From Palsa-883 sp963847615 (GTDB lineage Bacteria > Pseudomonadota > Alphaproteobacteria > Acetobacterales > Acetobacteraceae): a stretch of 64,000 nt of DNA. Below the pieces are notes generated by a model. That model was not told the DNA's origin. It did no database searches and worked only from the letters and a program-made list of their open reading frames with translations. The stretch spans positions 372,001 to 436,000 of the forward strand of contig CAWKAN010000025.1 of the NCBI GenBank assembly GCA_963847615.1, written 5' to 3'. Position 1 is the first letter of the stretch, and each line of letters begins with the position of its first letter. Position numbers and translations under genes: made by a program. Shown here piece after piece: positions 16,407 through 24,676 of the stretch.

Positions 16407-16435
16407 CGCCAGCCTGCGCCGGAAATGGTCATGTC

Positions 16436-19400
16436 ATGAGCCCTGCCCCGCCCCGTCCAACCCGGTCGCGTCCCGGCCCGTCCCGTCCCGGCCGGTCCCG
16501 TCCCGGCCGGTCCAGCCCCGGCCGGTCCAGCCCCGATTCGGCCGGCCCAGACTTGGCCGGCCCAAACTCGTCCGGCCGCAACCCGTCGGACCGCGAGCCG
16601 TCGGGCCCCACCCCGTCCGGCCAACACCCACCGGGCCGGCCGCCCTCCCGCCGGGCGAAGTTCCGTCTGCCTTCCTCCTGGCCGCGCCCGCACGACACCG
16701 GCGCGGCGCAGCGCCTGGTCGAGCGGTTCGTCGCACTTGGCCGGGCCGAGGCGCGCCTCGCCGCGCATCCGGCGGTCGCTGCGATGCTGGCGGCGCTCGG
16801 CGGCAACAGTCCGTTCCTCGCCGACCTCGCGGTGCGCGAGGCCGCGGCACTGCGCGCCCTCGTCGCCGAAGGCCCCGACGCGGTCGCGCAGCGCGCCCTG
16901 GCCGCCATCGCCGCGCTGCCGCCGACGGCGCCGCGCGCGCGCGTGGCGGCGACGCTGCGCCAGGCAAGGCGGGTGATCGCGCTGGTCACCGCCATCGCCG
17001 ACATCGGCCGGCTCTGGCCGCTCGAACGCGTCACCACGACGCTGTCCGACCTGGCCGAGGCGGCGCTGCGCGGCGCCGTCGCCCACCTGCTGCGCGCCGC
17101 GCACGACGCCGACGAGCTGCGCCTGCCGGACCCGGAGGCACCCGAGCGAGGCAGCGGCTTCACGGTGCTCGGCATGGGCAAGCTGGGGGCCCGCGAGCTG
17201 AACTATTCCAGCGATATCGACCTCATCCTGCTCTGCGATCCCTCCGCCGACATCTACACAGCGCGCAGCGCGGGCGATGCCCTGGGCGGCTTCACCACGC
17301 GACTCGCGCGCGGCCTGGTCGCCCTTATGGAATCCCGCGACGCCGACGGCTACGTCTTCCGCACCGACCTGCGGCTGCGCCCCGACCCGTCGGTGACGCC
17401 GCCGGTCGTCGCCCTGCCGGCCGCCATCACCTACTATGAGAGCATGGGCCAGAACTGGGAACGCGCCGCCATGATCAAGGCGCGCCCGGTGGCCGGCGAC
17501 CTGGCGCTCGGCGCGGCGTTCCTGGAGGCGATCCGGCCGTTCGTCTGGCGGCGCGGCCTGGATTTCGCCGCGGTCGCCGACATCCACGCCATGAAGCAGC
17601 GGATCGACGCGCACCAGGGCGGCGCGCTGCAAGGCGTGCGCAAGGGCGGGCACGAGGGCGGGCCCAGGCGCGGTGCGCCGGACCCGGTGGCGCGCATCGC
17701 CGGGCACAACGTCAAGCTGGGCGAGGGCGGCATCCGCGAGATCGAATTCCTCGCCCAGACGCTGCAACTGGTGTGGGGCGGTCGCGATCCGACCCTGCGC
17801 GCCCCCACGACGCTCGGCGCGCTGGAGCTGCTGACCCAGGCCGGCCACATCCCGCGCCCGGCCGCGGCCGAGCTGGAGGCGGCCTACCGCTTCCTGCGCG
17901 AGGTCGAGCACCGGCTGCAGATGGTCGCCGACCGGCAGACCCACGCGCTGCCGGCCCGGCCGGAGGAGCTGGAACGCTTCGCCGTCTTCATGGGCTACCC
18001 GGATGCGACGCGGTTCGCCACCGCGCTGCTGTCGCCACCTGGAGCGGGTGCGCGCGCGCTACGCCGACGTGTTCGAGCGCGTGCCGGAGCTGTTGTCGGG
18101 GACCGCGGCCATCGCCTCCGAGCTCGACTTCCGCGGCGTCGACGCGGTGCCGGCGGCCACCGAAGCCGCGCTGCGCGGCCTCGGCTTCGGCAATATCGAC
18201 CGGATCACCCAGGCGGTGCGCGGCTGGCAGGCCGGGCACGTGCGCGCGCTGCGCTCGGAGCGGGCGCGTGAGCTGATGGCGCGCATGCTGCCCGCGGTGC
18301 TGGCCGCACTCGGCCGCCAGCCGCTTCCCGACACCGCGTTCAGCCGGTTCGACGCGTTGCTGTCGCGCCTGCCGGCCGGGGTGCAGATCCTGTCGCTGTT
18401 CCAGCGCAACCCCGGGCTGCTCGACCGGGTCGCCGCGGTGCTCGGCGCGGCGCCGTCGCTGGCCGACTACCTCGCCGGCCATCCCGGCGCGCTGGACGGG
18501 CTGCTGGCGCCCGAGGAGGCGACGGTCCCGGTGCAGATGCTGCGCGCGCGGCTGGCCGATGCGCGGCTGCTGGAGGAGGTCATCGCGGTCATCCGCGGCG
18601 CGGTGCGCGAGGCGGAATTCGCCATCGCGGTGGCGACGCTGGAGGGGCGGCTCGATGCCGATGCGGCGGGCACCCAGCGGGCGGCGCTGGCGGACGCGGC
18701 GCTGGACGCGCTGCTCGACCCGGTGCTCGCCGACTTCGCCTCCAGGTTCGGGCGGGTGCGCGGCGGCGCGATGGTGGTGGTGGCGCTGGGCAAGGCCGGC
18801 GGGCGGGAGATGATGGCCGGCTCCGACCTCGACCTGATGCTGGTCTATGACCACCCCGAGGCGGTCACCCAGAGCCAGGCCGCGCGCCGCGCCCTGGACC
18901 GGGGCGCGCGCGCCCTGCCGGCCAGCCAATGGTTCGTGCGCGCGGCGCACGCCTATGTCGCGGCGGTGACCGCGCCGGGGGTGGACGGCCAGCTCTACGC
19001 GGTGGACATGCGGCTGCGCCCGTCGGGCAACAAGGGACCCGTCGCGGTCTCGCTCGGCGCGTTCCGCAGCTACCATGCGCGGGATGCCTGGACCTGGGAG
19101 CGCATGGCACTGACCCGGGCGCGGGTCATCGCCGGCTCCGCCGCGCTGCGCGGGCAGGTCGAGGCGGCGATCGGCGCGGCGATCGCCTCCGCCGGCGCAC
19201 CGGCGCGCATCCGTGCCGATGCCGCGGCGATGCGCGCCCGCATGCTGCGCGAGCTGCCGCCAGCGGGGCCGTGGGACGTCAAGCTGCGCCCCGGCGGCCA
19301 GGTCGAGGTCGAGTTCATCGCCCAGGTGCTGCAACTGATCCACGCCCGGCACGGTCCGGGCCTGTGCAGCCCGACGACGCGGATCGCGCTGGCCCGGCTG

Positions 19401-19670
19401 CGCGCGGCCGGGCACCTGCCGCCGGCCGACGCCGCGCTGCTGATCCGCGCCGACCACCTCTGGCGCACCGTCCAGGGCATGCTGCGCATCACCATCGGGC
19501 GCACCGCCCCCGCCGAACTGCCCGAGGCCACCGCCCGCCCGCTGCTGCGCGCCGCCGCCGAGGCCGGCGCGCCGGCGGTTGACTTGGCGGCGCTGCGTGC
19601 CAGCCTCGATGCCCTGGCCGCCGAAGTGCGCGCGGCCTTCATCCGTCATGTCGGGGAGATCAGGGGATGA
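16436..19670 (+). CDS. glnE: Bifunctional glutamine synthetase adenylyltransferase / adenylyl-removing enzyme, with one apparent frameshift
   Basis: About 1078 codons once one extra base is discounted. GlnE adenylylates and deadenylylates glutamine synthetase in response to PII and glutamine. Both nucleotidyltransferase cores are visible: GMGKLGARELNYSSDIDLIL (from about residue 246) and ALGKAGGREMMAGSDLDLML (about 783), each with the SDxDL metal site. The frame changes at about 18032 (ALL|RHLERVRARYADVF continues in the +1 frame), probably an inserted T and most likely a sequence error. The first 70 codons are fourteen 15-bp units coding for RPGRS-like pentapeptides; conserved sequence starts at about 16690. 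The stop overlaps the bcp start (ATGA). Confidence 0.9.
16439..16648. repeat. 15-bp minisatellite at the 5' end of glnE, about 14 units
   Basis: Consecutive 15-mers such as GTCCCGGCCGGTCCC code for RPGPS, RPGRS, RPGRS, SPGRS, SPDSA, GPDLA, GPNSS and on to GRPPS. Units near 16480-16530 are nearly identical; the outer ones have drifted. If the glnE start is really further downstream this array is part of the divergent promoter region instead of coding sequence. Confidence 0.9.
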
Positions 19671-20137
19671 GTGTGCAACAAGGCGATCGGGCACCGGCGT
19701 TCGAACTGCCGGCGAGCGGCGGACGGACCGTCAGCCTGAAGGCGATGAAGGGCAAGCCGTTCGTGCTGTATTTCTACCCGAAAGCCGACACGCCGGGCTG
19801 CACCAAGGAGGCCTGCGCATTCCAGGAAGCCCTGCCGCAACTCGGCAACATCGGCATCGACGTGATCGGCGTCTCGCCCGACAAGCTGCCGCCGATCGAG
19901 AAGTTCGCCGCCAAATACAACCTGACCTTCCCCCTGGCATCCGACGTCGAGAAGACCGCGGCCGCCGCCTATGACACCTGGGTCGAGAAATCGATGTACG
20001 GGCGGAAATACATGGGCATGGAACGCAGCACGTTCCTGATCGACAAGACAGGGAAGATTGCCAAAGCCTGGCGCAAGGTCAGCGTCACCGGCCACGCCGC
20101 CGAGGTGATGGAAGCAGCAACGGCGCTGGGCAAGTAA
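19667..20137 (+). CDS. bcp: Thioredoxin-dependent peroxiredoxin (BCP type)
   Basis: 156 residues, cytosolic. The active-site segment DTPGCTKEACAF carries the peroxidatic Cys45 and the resolving Cys50 five residues later, the atypical 2-Cys arrangement of the BCP/PrxQ group. It reduces hydrogen and lipid hydroperoxides with thioredoxin. FYPKADTPGC and GVSPDK are conserved blocks of the family. The start overlaps the glnE stop by 4 nt (ATGA), suggesting co-translation. The stop (TAA, 20135-20137) is followed within 10 bp by copy 2 of the composite palindromic element. Confidence 0.95.
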   Translation: MSVQQGDRAPAFELPASGGRTVSLKAMKGKPFVLYFYPKADTPGCTKEACAFQEALPQLGNIGIDVIGVSPDKLPPIEKFAAKYNLTFPLASDVEKTAAAAYDTWVEKSMYGRKYMGMERSTFLIDKTGKIAKAWRKVSVTGHAAEVMEAATALGK

Positions 20138-20142
20138 CGCCC

Positions 20143-20472
20143 CCCGCAATCGGGCGAAGGCAGCAAAGCCGGGGCTTCGCCCCGGACCCCACCAAGGGGC
20201 GCTGCCCCTTGGAACCCCGCCAAGGGCGGAGCCCTTGGAACCCTTCACTGGGAGTGTGGGGAGGGGAAGGGGGCGGGGGGCGAGGCGACGGGGCGGCGTC
20301 CAGCATGCTGGACGCCGCCCCGTCGCCTCGCCCCCCGCCCCCTTCCCCTCCCCACACTCCCAGTCATGGAGTCCAGAGGCCGCTGCCTCTGGTGGGGGGT
20401 CCAGGGGGGCAACGCCCCCCTGGCGGGGTTCGGGGCGGAGCCCCGACCTTGCTTCCTTCGTTCAGCCGATGC
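20143..20472. repeat. Composite palindromic element, copy 2 (full length, inverted relative to copy 1)
   Basis: Lies between bcp and phnE. Hairpin order is the reverse of copy 1 (CCAAGGGG-type hairpins first). The central inverted repeat is a perfect 58-bp match (20247-20304 and 20307-20364) around AT. The arm sequence differs from copy 1 at many positions (for example GGGGCGGCGTCCAGC against GGGGCGCCGTCCGGC), and every change is mirrored in the other arm. The right terminus supplies the phnE stop codon. Confidence 0.95.
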
Positions 20473-21292
20473 GGCGGCGCAGGGCGGCGGACAGGCGTTC
20501 GGTCAGGATGACGATGACGAAGGTGACCAGCAGCAGCAGCGACACGGTGCGGTACTGGAACAGGTTCATCGCGGTGAGCAGTTCGAAGCCGAGGCCGCCG
20601 GCGCCGACGAAGCCGAGCACCAGCGACGAGCGGATGTTCTCGTCCAGCCGATACAGTGCGATGCCCAGCAGCGACGGCAGGACGCTTGGCACCACGGCGT
20701 GGCTGAACACCTGCAGGCGGCTGGCGCCGGTTGTCGTCAGCGCCTCCACCGGGCCCATGTCCATGTCCTCGATCACTTCGGCGAACAGCCGGCCGAGCAT
20801 GCCGATGGAATGCACCGAGACCGCCAGCGCGCCGGGGAAGGGTCCCAGCCCGACGGCGGTGACGAACAGCAGCGCCCAGACCAGGTCGGGCACCGCGCGG
20901 CACAGCGCGATCACGCTGCGGGCGGTGGCGTAGAGCGGCCGGGCCGGCGTGGTGTTGTGGGCGGACAATATCGCCAGCGGCACCGCCAGCAGCACCGCGG
21001 CGGTGGTGCCGAAGAAGGCGATGTCCACCGTCTCCAGCGCCGGCCACAACTCGTCCGGCAGCTTGGCGAAGTCCGGCGGCATGGCGCGGCGCAGGATGTC
21101 GGCCATGCCGTGCGCGCCGGTGATCAGGTCCTGCGGCCGGGCCTGCACCACCAGGGTGGCCTGGGCGAGCACGACGAGGAAGACGAGCAGGCCGAGGAAG
21201 CCCAGCGCGCTGCCGCCCCAGCGCCCGGTCGCCAGCAGGCCGCCGCGCGCGGCGCGGTCGCGCAGGACGCGGTCCTTCACCGTGGCGCTCAT
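20462..21292 (-). CDS. phnE: Phosphonate-type ABC transporter permease
   Basis: 276 residues, about six membrane helices, inner membrane. The cytoplasmic coupling loop EALTTTGASRLQVFSHAVVP is the EAA motif of binding-protein-dependent permeases of the PhnE family. Its ATG (21292) overlaps the phnC stop by 4 nt, completing a phnD-phnC-phnE operon. The C-terminus RRRIG-TGA lies in the end of the palindromic element, whose consensus (CAATCGGGTGA) donates the I-G-stop codons, so the native end of the protein may have been replaced. Confidence 0.9.
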   Translation of the reverse strand: MSATVKDRVLRDRAARGGLLATGRWGGSALGFLGLLVFLVVLAQATLVVQARPQDLITGAHGMADILRRAMPPDFAKLPDELWPALETVDIAFFGTTAAVLLAVPLAILSAHNTTPARPLYATARSVIALCRAVPDLVWALLFVTAVGLGPFPGALAVSVHSIGMLGRLFAEVIEDMDMGPVEALTTTGASRLQVFSHAVVPSVLPSLLGIALYRLDENIRSSLVLGFVGAGGLGFELLTAMNLFQYRTVSLLLLVTFVIVILTERLSAALRRRIG

Positions 21293-22044
21293 GCGGCCGC
21301 GCCCTCGTACAGCGCCTGCATGCGGTCATCGGCGATCGCGGTTGGCGGGTCGTCGAACATCACGCGACCCTGGCGCATGCCCAGGATGCGGTCGGCGTAA
21401 CGCCGCGCCAGCGCCGGCTGGTGCAGCACGCAGATCACCCCCAGCCCGTCCTTGGAGGAAATCCGCCGCAGCAGCCGCATCACCTCCTCGGAGGCTTCCG
21501 GGTCGAGGCTGGCCACCGGCTCGTCGGCCAGCAGCGCGGCGGGGCGCTGCGCCAGCGCGCGGGCGATCGAGGCGCGCTGCGCCTGGCCGCCCGACAGGGT
21601 GCCGGCGCGCTGTCCGGCGAAGCCGGCGAGGCCGACCTCCTCCAGACATGCCATGGCGTGCGGTTGTTCCGTGCGCGGCAGCACGCCGACGGCCGAGGCG
21701 ACCGTCCGGTGCCGCCCGAGCGTGCCGCACAGCACGTTGGCGAGCACGCTGCGCCGGCCGACCAGCCTGGCCTGCTGGAACACCATGGCCATGGCCATCC
21801 GCGCCTCGGCCAGGGCGCGGCCGGACAGCAGGGTGATGTCGCGTCCGGCCACCTGCACGCGTCCGGCGGTCGGGCGCAGCAGGCCGGCGATGCATTTCAG
21901 CAACGTCGATTTGCCGCAGCCGTTCTGGCCGAGGATCACCAGCAGTTCGCCCGCGGCCACCGAGAGGTTGGCGCCATCCAGCGCCAGCCGCCCGGTTGCA
22001 TAGCGCATGCCGAGGCCGTCGGCTTCGATCAATGCCTCGCGCAT
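21289..22044 (-). CDS. phnC: Phosphonate-type ABC transporter ATP-binding protein
   Basis: 251 residues. Walker A GQNGCGKST (about 38-46), signature LSGGQAQRASIARAL, Walker B LLADEPVASLD and an H-loop His in CVLHQP are all intact. It drives uptake of phosphonates (or related anions such as phosphite) with PhnD and PhnE. The start codon directly follows the phnD stop without overlap, and the phnE start overlaps its own stop, so all three are one transcription unit. Confidence 0.92.
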   Translation of the reverse strand: MREALIEADGLGMRYATGRLALDGANLSVAAGELLVILGQNGCGKSTLLKCIAGLLRPTAGRVQVAGRDITLLSGRALAEARMAMAMVFQQARLVGRRSVLANVLCGTLGRHRTVASAVGVLPRTEQPHAMACLEEVGLAGFAGQRAGTLSGGQAQRASIARALAQRPAALLADEPVASLDPEASEEVMRLLRRISSKDGLGVICVLHQPALARRYADRILGMRQGRVMFDDPPTAIADDRMQALYEGAAA

Positions 22045-22941
22045 TCAGCTGTTCAGCTTCTTGAGGTCGATGTGCAGGATGTGCACCAGGTCGCGGATGT
22101 CGTTGAACGCGGCGTCGGTCTGCGGCACCAGGCTTGTGCCGTTGAAGCCGATGATCTTCTTGTCGTTGGCCGGCAGCGCGCTGAGGTCGAGGTTTTGCAG
22201 CACCACGGTCAGCCGTGCCTTGAAGCCGGCCGGCAGCGTATCGTGCACGCACATCGGGTCGATCGGGATCGGGTTCGAGCGCCACAGCTCGACGAACTCG
22301 CCCGGCTTGTAGACGCCGGAGAGCGTGGCGGAGGCGATCTGCTCGCTGTTCAGCTCGCCGGCGATCACCTTGTGGTTGCGCAGCGCCTCGAAGCTCGCGG
22401 CGTGCGAGCCGGCGTAGTAGCCCTTGATCCCCTTGTCGGGGTCGATGCCGTTCTTCGCCAGCCAATAGGCCGGGAACAGGTGGCCGGAGGTGGACGCCGG
22501 ATCGGCGTAGGCGAAGCTTTTGCCGGCGACCTCCGACAGCTTGGTGACGCCCGAGCCGGGCCAGGTGGCGATGCCGGCGGTGTAGCTGTCGGGCTTGCCT
22601 TGCTTGTCGGCGAACGAGGCGACGGCTTCGGCCTTCGCCACTTCGTGCGCCAGCACGTAGCCGAGCGGGCCGAACTCGGCGAATTCCAGCTTGTCGTTGC
22701 GCATCGCCTCGATCTCGGCGTTGTAGCTGGTGGCGATGAACACCTCGACCTTGCAGTCGAGCTGCTTGCTGATCAGCTCGGCGATGTGGCCGTAGATCGG
22801 CACCAGCTTCGCGGTGGCGTCGTAGGGTTCGACGCCCATGCGGACGGTGCCGCCATTGGGACAGTCGGGGGCGGCGGCGAGGGCTGCATGGGCAGCCAGG
22901 GCGATCCCCGCCGCGGCGGCGAGGGTGATCAATCGGTTCAT
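22045..22941 (-). CDS. phnD: Phosphonate ABC transporter substrate-binding protein
   Basis: 298 residues from the ATG at 22941, chosen because a GGAG ribosome site lies 8 nt upstream and a signal peptide begins there (MNRLITLAAAAGIALAAHAA, cleavage after about residue 23). The mature part has the PhnD-family blocks VRMGVEPYDATAKLVPIYGH and SFAYADPASTSGHLFP, the second containing the Ser-Thr-Ser anion-binding turn. It is periplasmic. Ligand choice (2-aminoethylphosphonate, methylphosphonate, phosphite) is not decided by sequence; the presence of phnW in the window fits 2-aminoethylphosphonate. No C-P lyase genes are adjacent. Confidence 0.92.
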   Translation of the reverse strand: MNRLITLAAAAGIALAAHAALAAAPDCPNGGTVRMGVEPYDATAKLVPIYGHIAELISKQLDCKVEVFIATSYNAEIEAMRNDKLEFAEFGPLGYVLAHEVAKAEAVASFADKQGKPDSYTAGIATWPGSGVTKLSEVAGKSFAYADPASTSGHLFPAYWLAKNGIDPDKGIKGYYAGSHAASFEALRNHKVIAGELNSEQIASATLSGVYKPGEFVELWRSNPIPIDPMCVHDTLPAGFKARLTVVLQNLDLSALPANDKKIIGFNGTSLVPQTDAAFNDIRDLVHILHIDLKKLNS

Positions 22942-23377
22942 CGGGAGCTCCGTTCTACCGGGGACTGGTGGCGGCGGCCGCGCGGCCGCGCCGGGTCCGG
23001 TTAGCCGACGGGTGCGGCAGTCCGGTTGCGATCGGATGAAGCTTGGATGACAAGCCGCGGCGACAGGCGACAAGCGACCGGGTTGTCCGGACCGCTCGGG
23101 ATCAAGCGGCCTGTCGGACCGAATTTTCCAACCGGATGGTTGGAGCGGTGGAACGCTGTCGAATCGGCTGGCTGGGGGGGGCGGTCCGCTTGGCCGCCGG
23201 CCCGGATGTCTCACGCTGCGGCGGGCCGATGTCGAGGGGGTCTTGTCGCGACCCACGGCAGCGCTCGGGGTTGGCCCGCCGCCGCCGATGCCTTGGGTAT
23301 TCGCCAGGCGTGCCAAGCCCCGTGGTACCGTTGGGGCACGGCGAGGCCCGCGCCCGCGGGCGCGCGAGACGTCCGGG
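22942..23377. other. 436-bp spacer upstream of phnD
   Basis: I see no gene and no clear repeat here. It must hold the phnDCE promoter (minus strand) and the end of the cysQ transcript. I could not find a convincing pair of promoter boxes or a Pho-box-like direct repeat by eye. Confidence 0.5.
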
Positions 23378-24136
23378 CTAGACCCCCCAGCAGATGAAGT
23401 GCGGGTTCTCCCAGCCGGGCTTGCCGTAGCCGAGCCGCGCGCCGTCGGTGGTGACCACGCGCCCGCCGGCCGCCTCCAGCACCGCCTGCGGTGCCGCGGT
23501 GTCCCATTCCATGGTGCGGCCGAAGCGCGGATAGAGGTCGGCAAGCCCCTCGGCCACGCGGCAGAATTTCAGTGCGGAGCCGTAATTGAGCGTGCGCGCC
23601 ACGCGCCGCCCGGCCAGGTAGGCGTCGAGCTGCGCGGCGTCGCCATGCAGCCGGCTGGCGACGACGGTCAGGCCCTCGTCCGGCGGGTTGCGGGTGTGGA
23701 TCGGGGCCTCGCCCAGCTTGGTGCGCTTCCATGCGCCGCGCCCGACGATGCCGGTGAACATCTCGGCCAATGCCGGAATGAACACCACGCCGAGCGCCAT
23801 GCGGCCGTCGCGCACCAGGCCGATATTGACCACGAACTCGTCCTTGCCGGCGGCGAACTCGCGCGTGCCGTCCAGCGGGTCCACCAGCCAGAGGGCCGGC
23901 CCCGGCGCGGTGATGCGCCCGGCGGCCACCTCTTCCTCGGCGATCACCGGGACGTCCGGTGTGGCGGCGCGCAGCCCGGCGACGATGATCGCCTCGGCGG
24001 CGTGGTCGGCTTCGGTGACGGGAGACCGGTCCTCCTTCCGCGTCACGGCGAAGCCGCGCGCGCGGATCGCGAGAATGGCCGCGCCAGCCTGCTCGGCAAG
24101 GCCAACGGAAAGCGCCAGAAGAGCTTGATCATCCAT
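23378..24136 (-). CDS. cysQ: 3'(2'),5'-bisphosphate nucleotidase (inositol monophosphatase superfamily)
   Basis: 252 residues from the ATG at 24136. Two-metal phosphatase motifs are present: EEE at about 67-69, WLVDPLDGTREF at about 83-94 and EWDTAAPQAVLEAAGG near 200. SPVTEADHAAE (38-48) is the CysQ-like N-terminal block. CysQ removes PAP, the by-product of sulfate activation and acyl-carrier transfer. Histidinol-phosphate phosphatase (HisN) belongs to the same superfamily and is the main alternative, but the DPLDGTREF wording favours CysQ. Confidence 0.85.
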   Translation of the reverse strand: MDDQALLALSVGLAEQAGAAILAIRARGFAVTRKEDRSPVTEADHAAEAIIVAGLRAATPDVPVIAEEEVAAGRITAPGPALWLVDPLDGTREFAAGKDEFVVNIGLVRDGRMALGVVFIPALAEMFTGIVGRGAWKRTKLGEAPIHTRNPPDEGLTVVASRLHGDAAQLDAYLAGRRVARTLNYGSALKFCRVAEGLADLYPRFGRTMEWDTAAPQAVLEAAGGRVVTTDGARLGYGKPGWENPHFICWGV

Positions 24137-24257
24137 CGCCTGGTGATACCGGTGGGGCGTCGGGCTGGCAACGCGCGACGTCGTGGCGACCGCGTTCCTC
24201 GGGTTCGACCGGACGTTCACGGCGCCCTGGCAGCCAAACCCGCACGCACCGTGGTCG

Positions 24258-24572
24258 CTACAGCGAGACGATCAGCGCAATCCCGGCGGCGAGCGCGGCC
24301 AGCACCGCGGCATGGGACTGGAAGGGATGCCGGCGCCGGGGCTCACGCGGCCGGACATCGCGCCCGCACAACAGCACCAGGTAGTAGCGCGCCCAGGGCA
24401 GGCGGACATGGCGACGGATGTCGAGCGCGTGGTCCATGGTGTAGCGCATGCCAAAGGCGTGCTGGATGGCGGTGAGCTGGTCCTGGGTGAAGCTGGCGCG
24501 CAACTCGGCCGGCACGCGCCACAGGAAGCGGGCGATGAAGGCATCGCTGGGGGTGCGGACCGGCGGCGTCAA
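24258..24572 (-). CDS. Small conserved protein with C-terminal membrane anchor, function unknown
   Basis: 104 residues from a TTG start (24572); other starts are possible. The middle part (FTQDQLTAIQHAFGMRY, then HALDIRRHVRLPWARYYLVLL) looks conserved and amphipathic, and the last 18 residues (AAVLAALAAGIALIVSL) form one membrane helix, so it is probably tail-anchored in the inner membrane. I recall similar uncharacterised proteins in alphaproteobacteria but cannot name a domain. A strong inverted repeat overlaps its start region and may regulate it. Confidence 0.55.
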   Translation of the reverse strand: MTPPVRTPSDAFIARFLWRVPAELRASFTQDQLTAIQHAFGMRYTMDHALDIRRHVRLPWARYYLVLLCGRDVRPREPRRRHPFQSHAAVLAALAAGIALIVSL

Positions 24573-24616
24573 CCGTTTGGCAACCTTTGCTCGTCGAAGG
24601 TTGCCAAACCGTTAAC
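24571..24616. promoter_or_regulatory. Inverted repeat at the start of the small membrane protein gene
   Basis: GTTTGGCAACCTT (24575-24587) and AAGGTTGCCAAAC (24597-24609) match perfectly over 13 bp around a 9-nt spacer, with weaker pairing beyond. There is no T-run, so it is not a typical terminator. Position directly before the TTG start suggests an operator or an mRNA hairpin that masks the start. Role inferred. Confidence 0.6.
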
Positions 24617-24676
24617 GCAGCGGGCCCGGCGCGGTCAAGGGCGAATTTCGTTACATGCAGTCGTATTCGGATGGGT

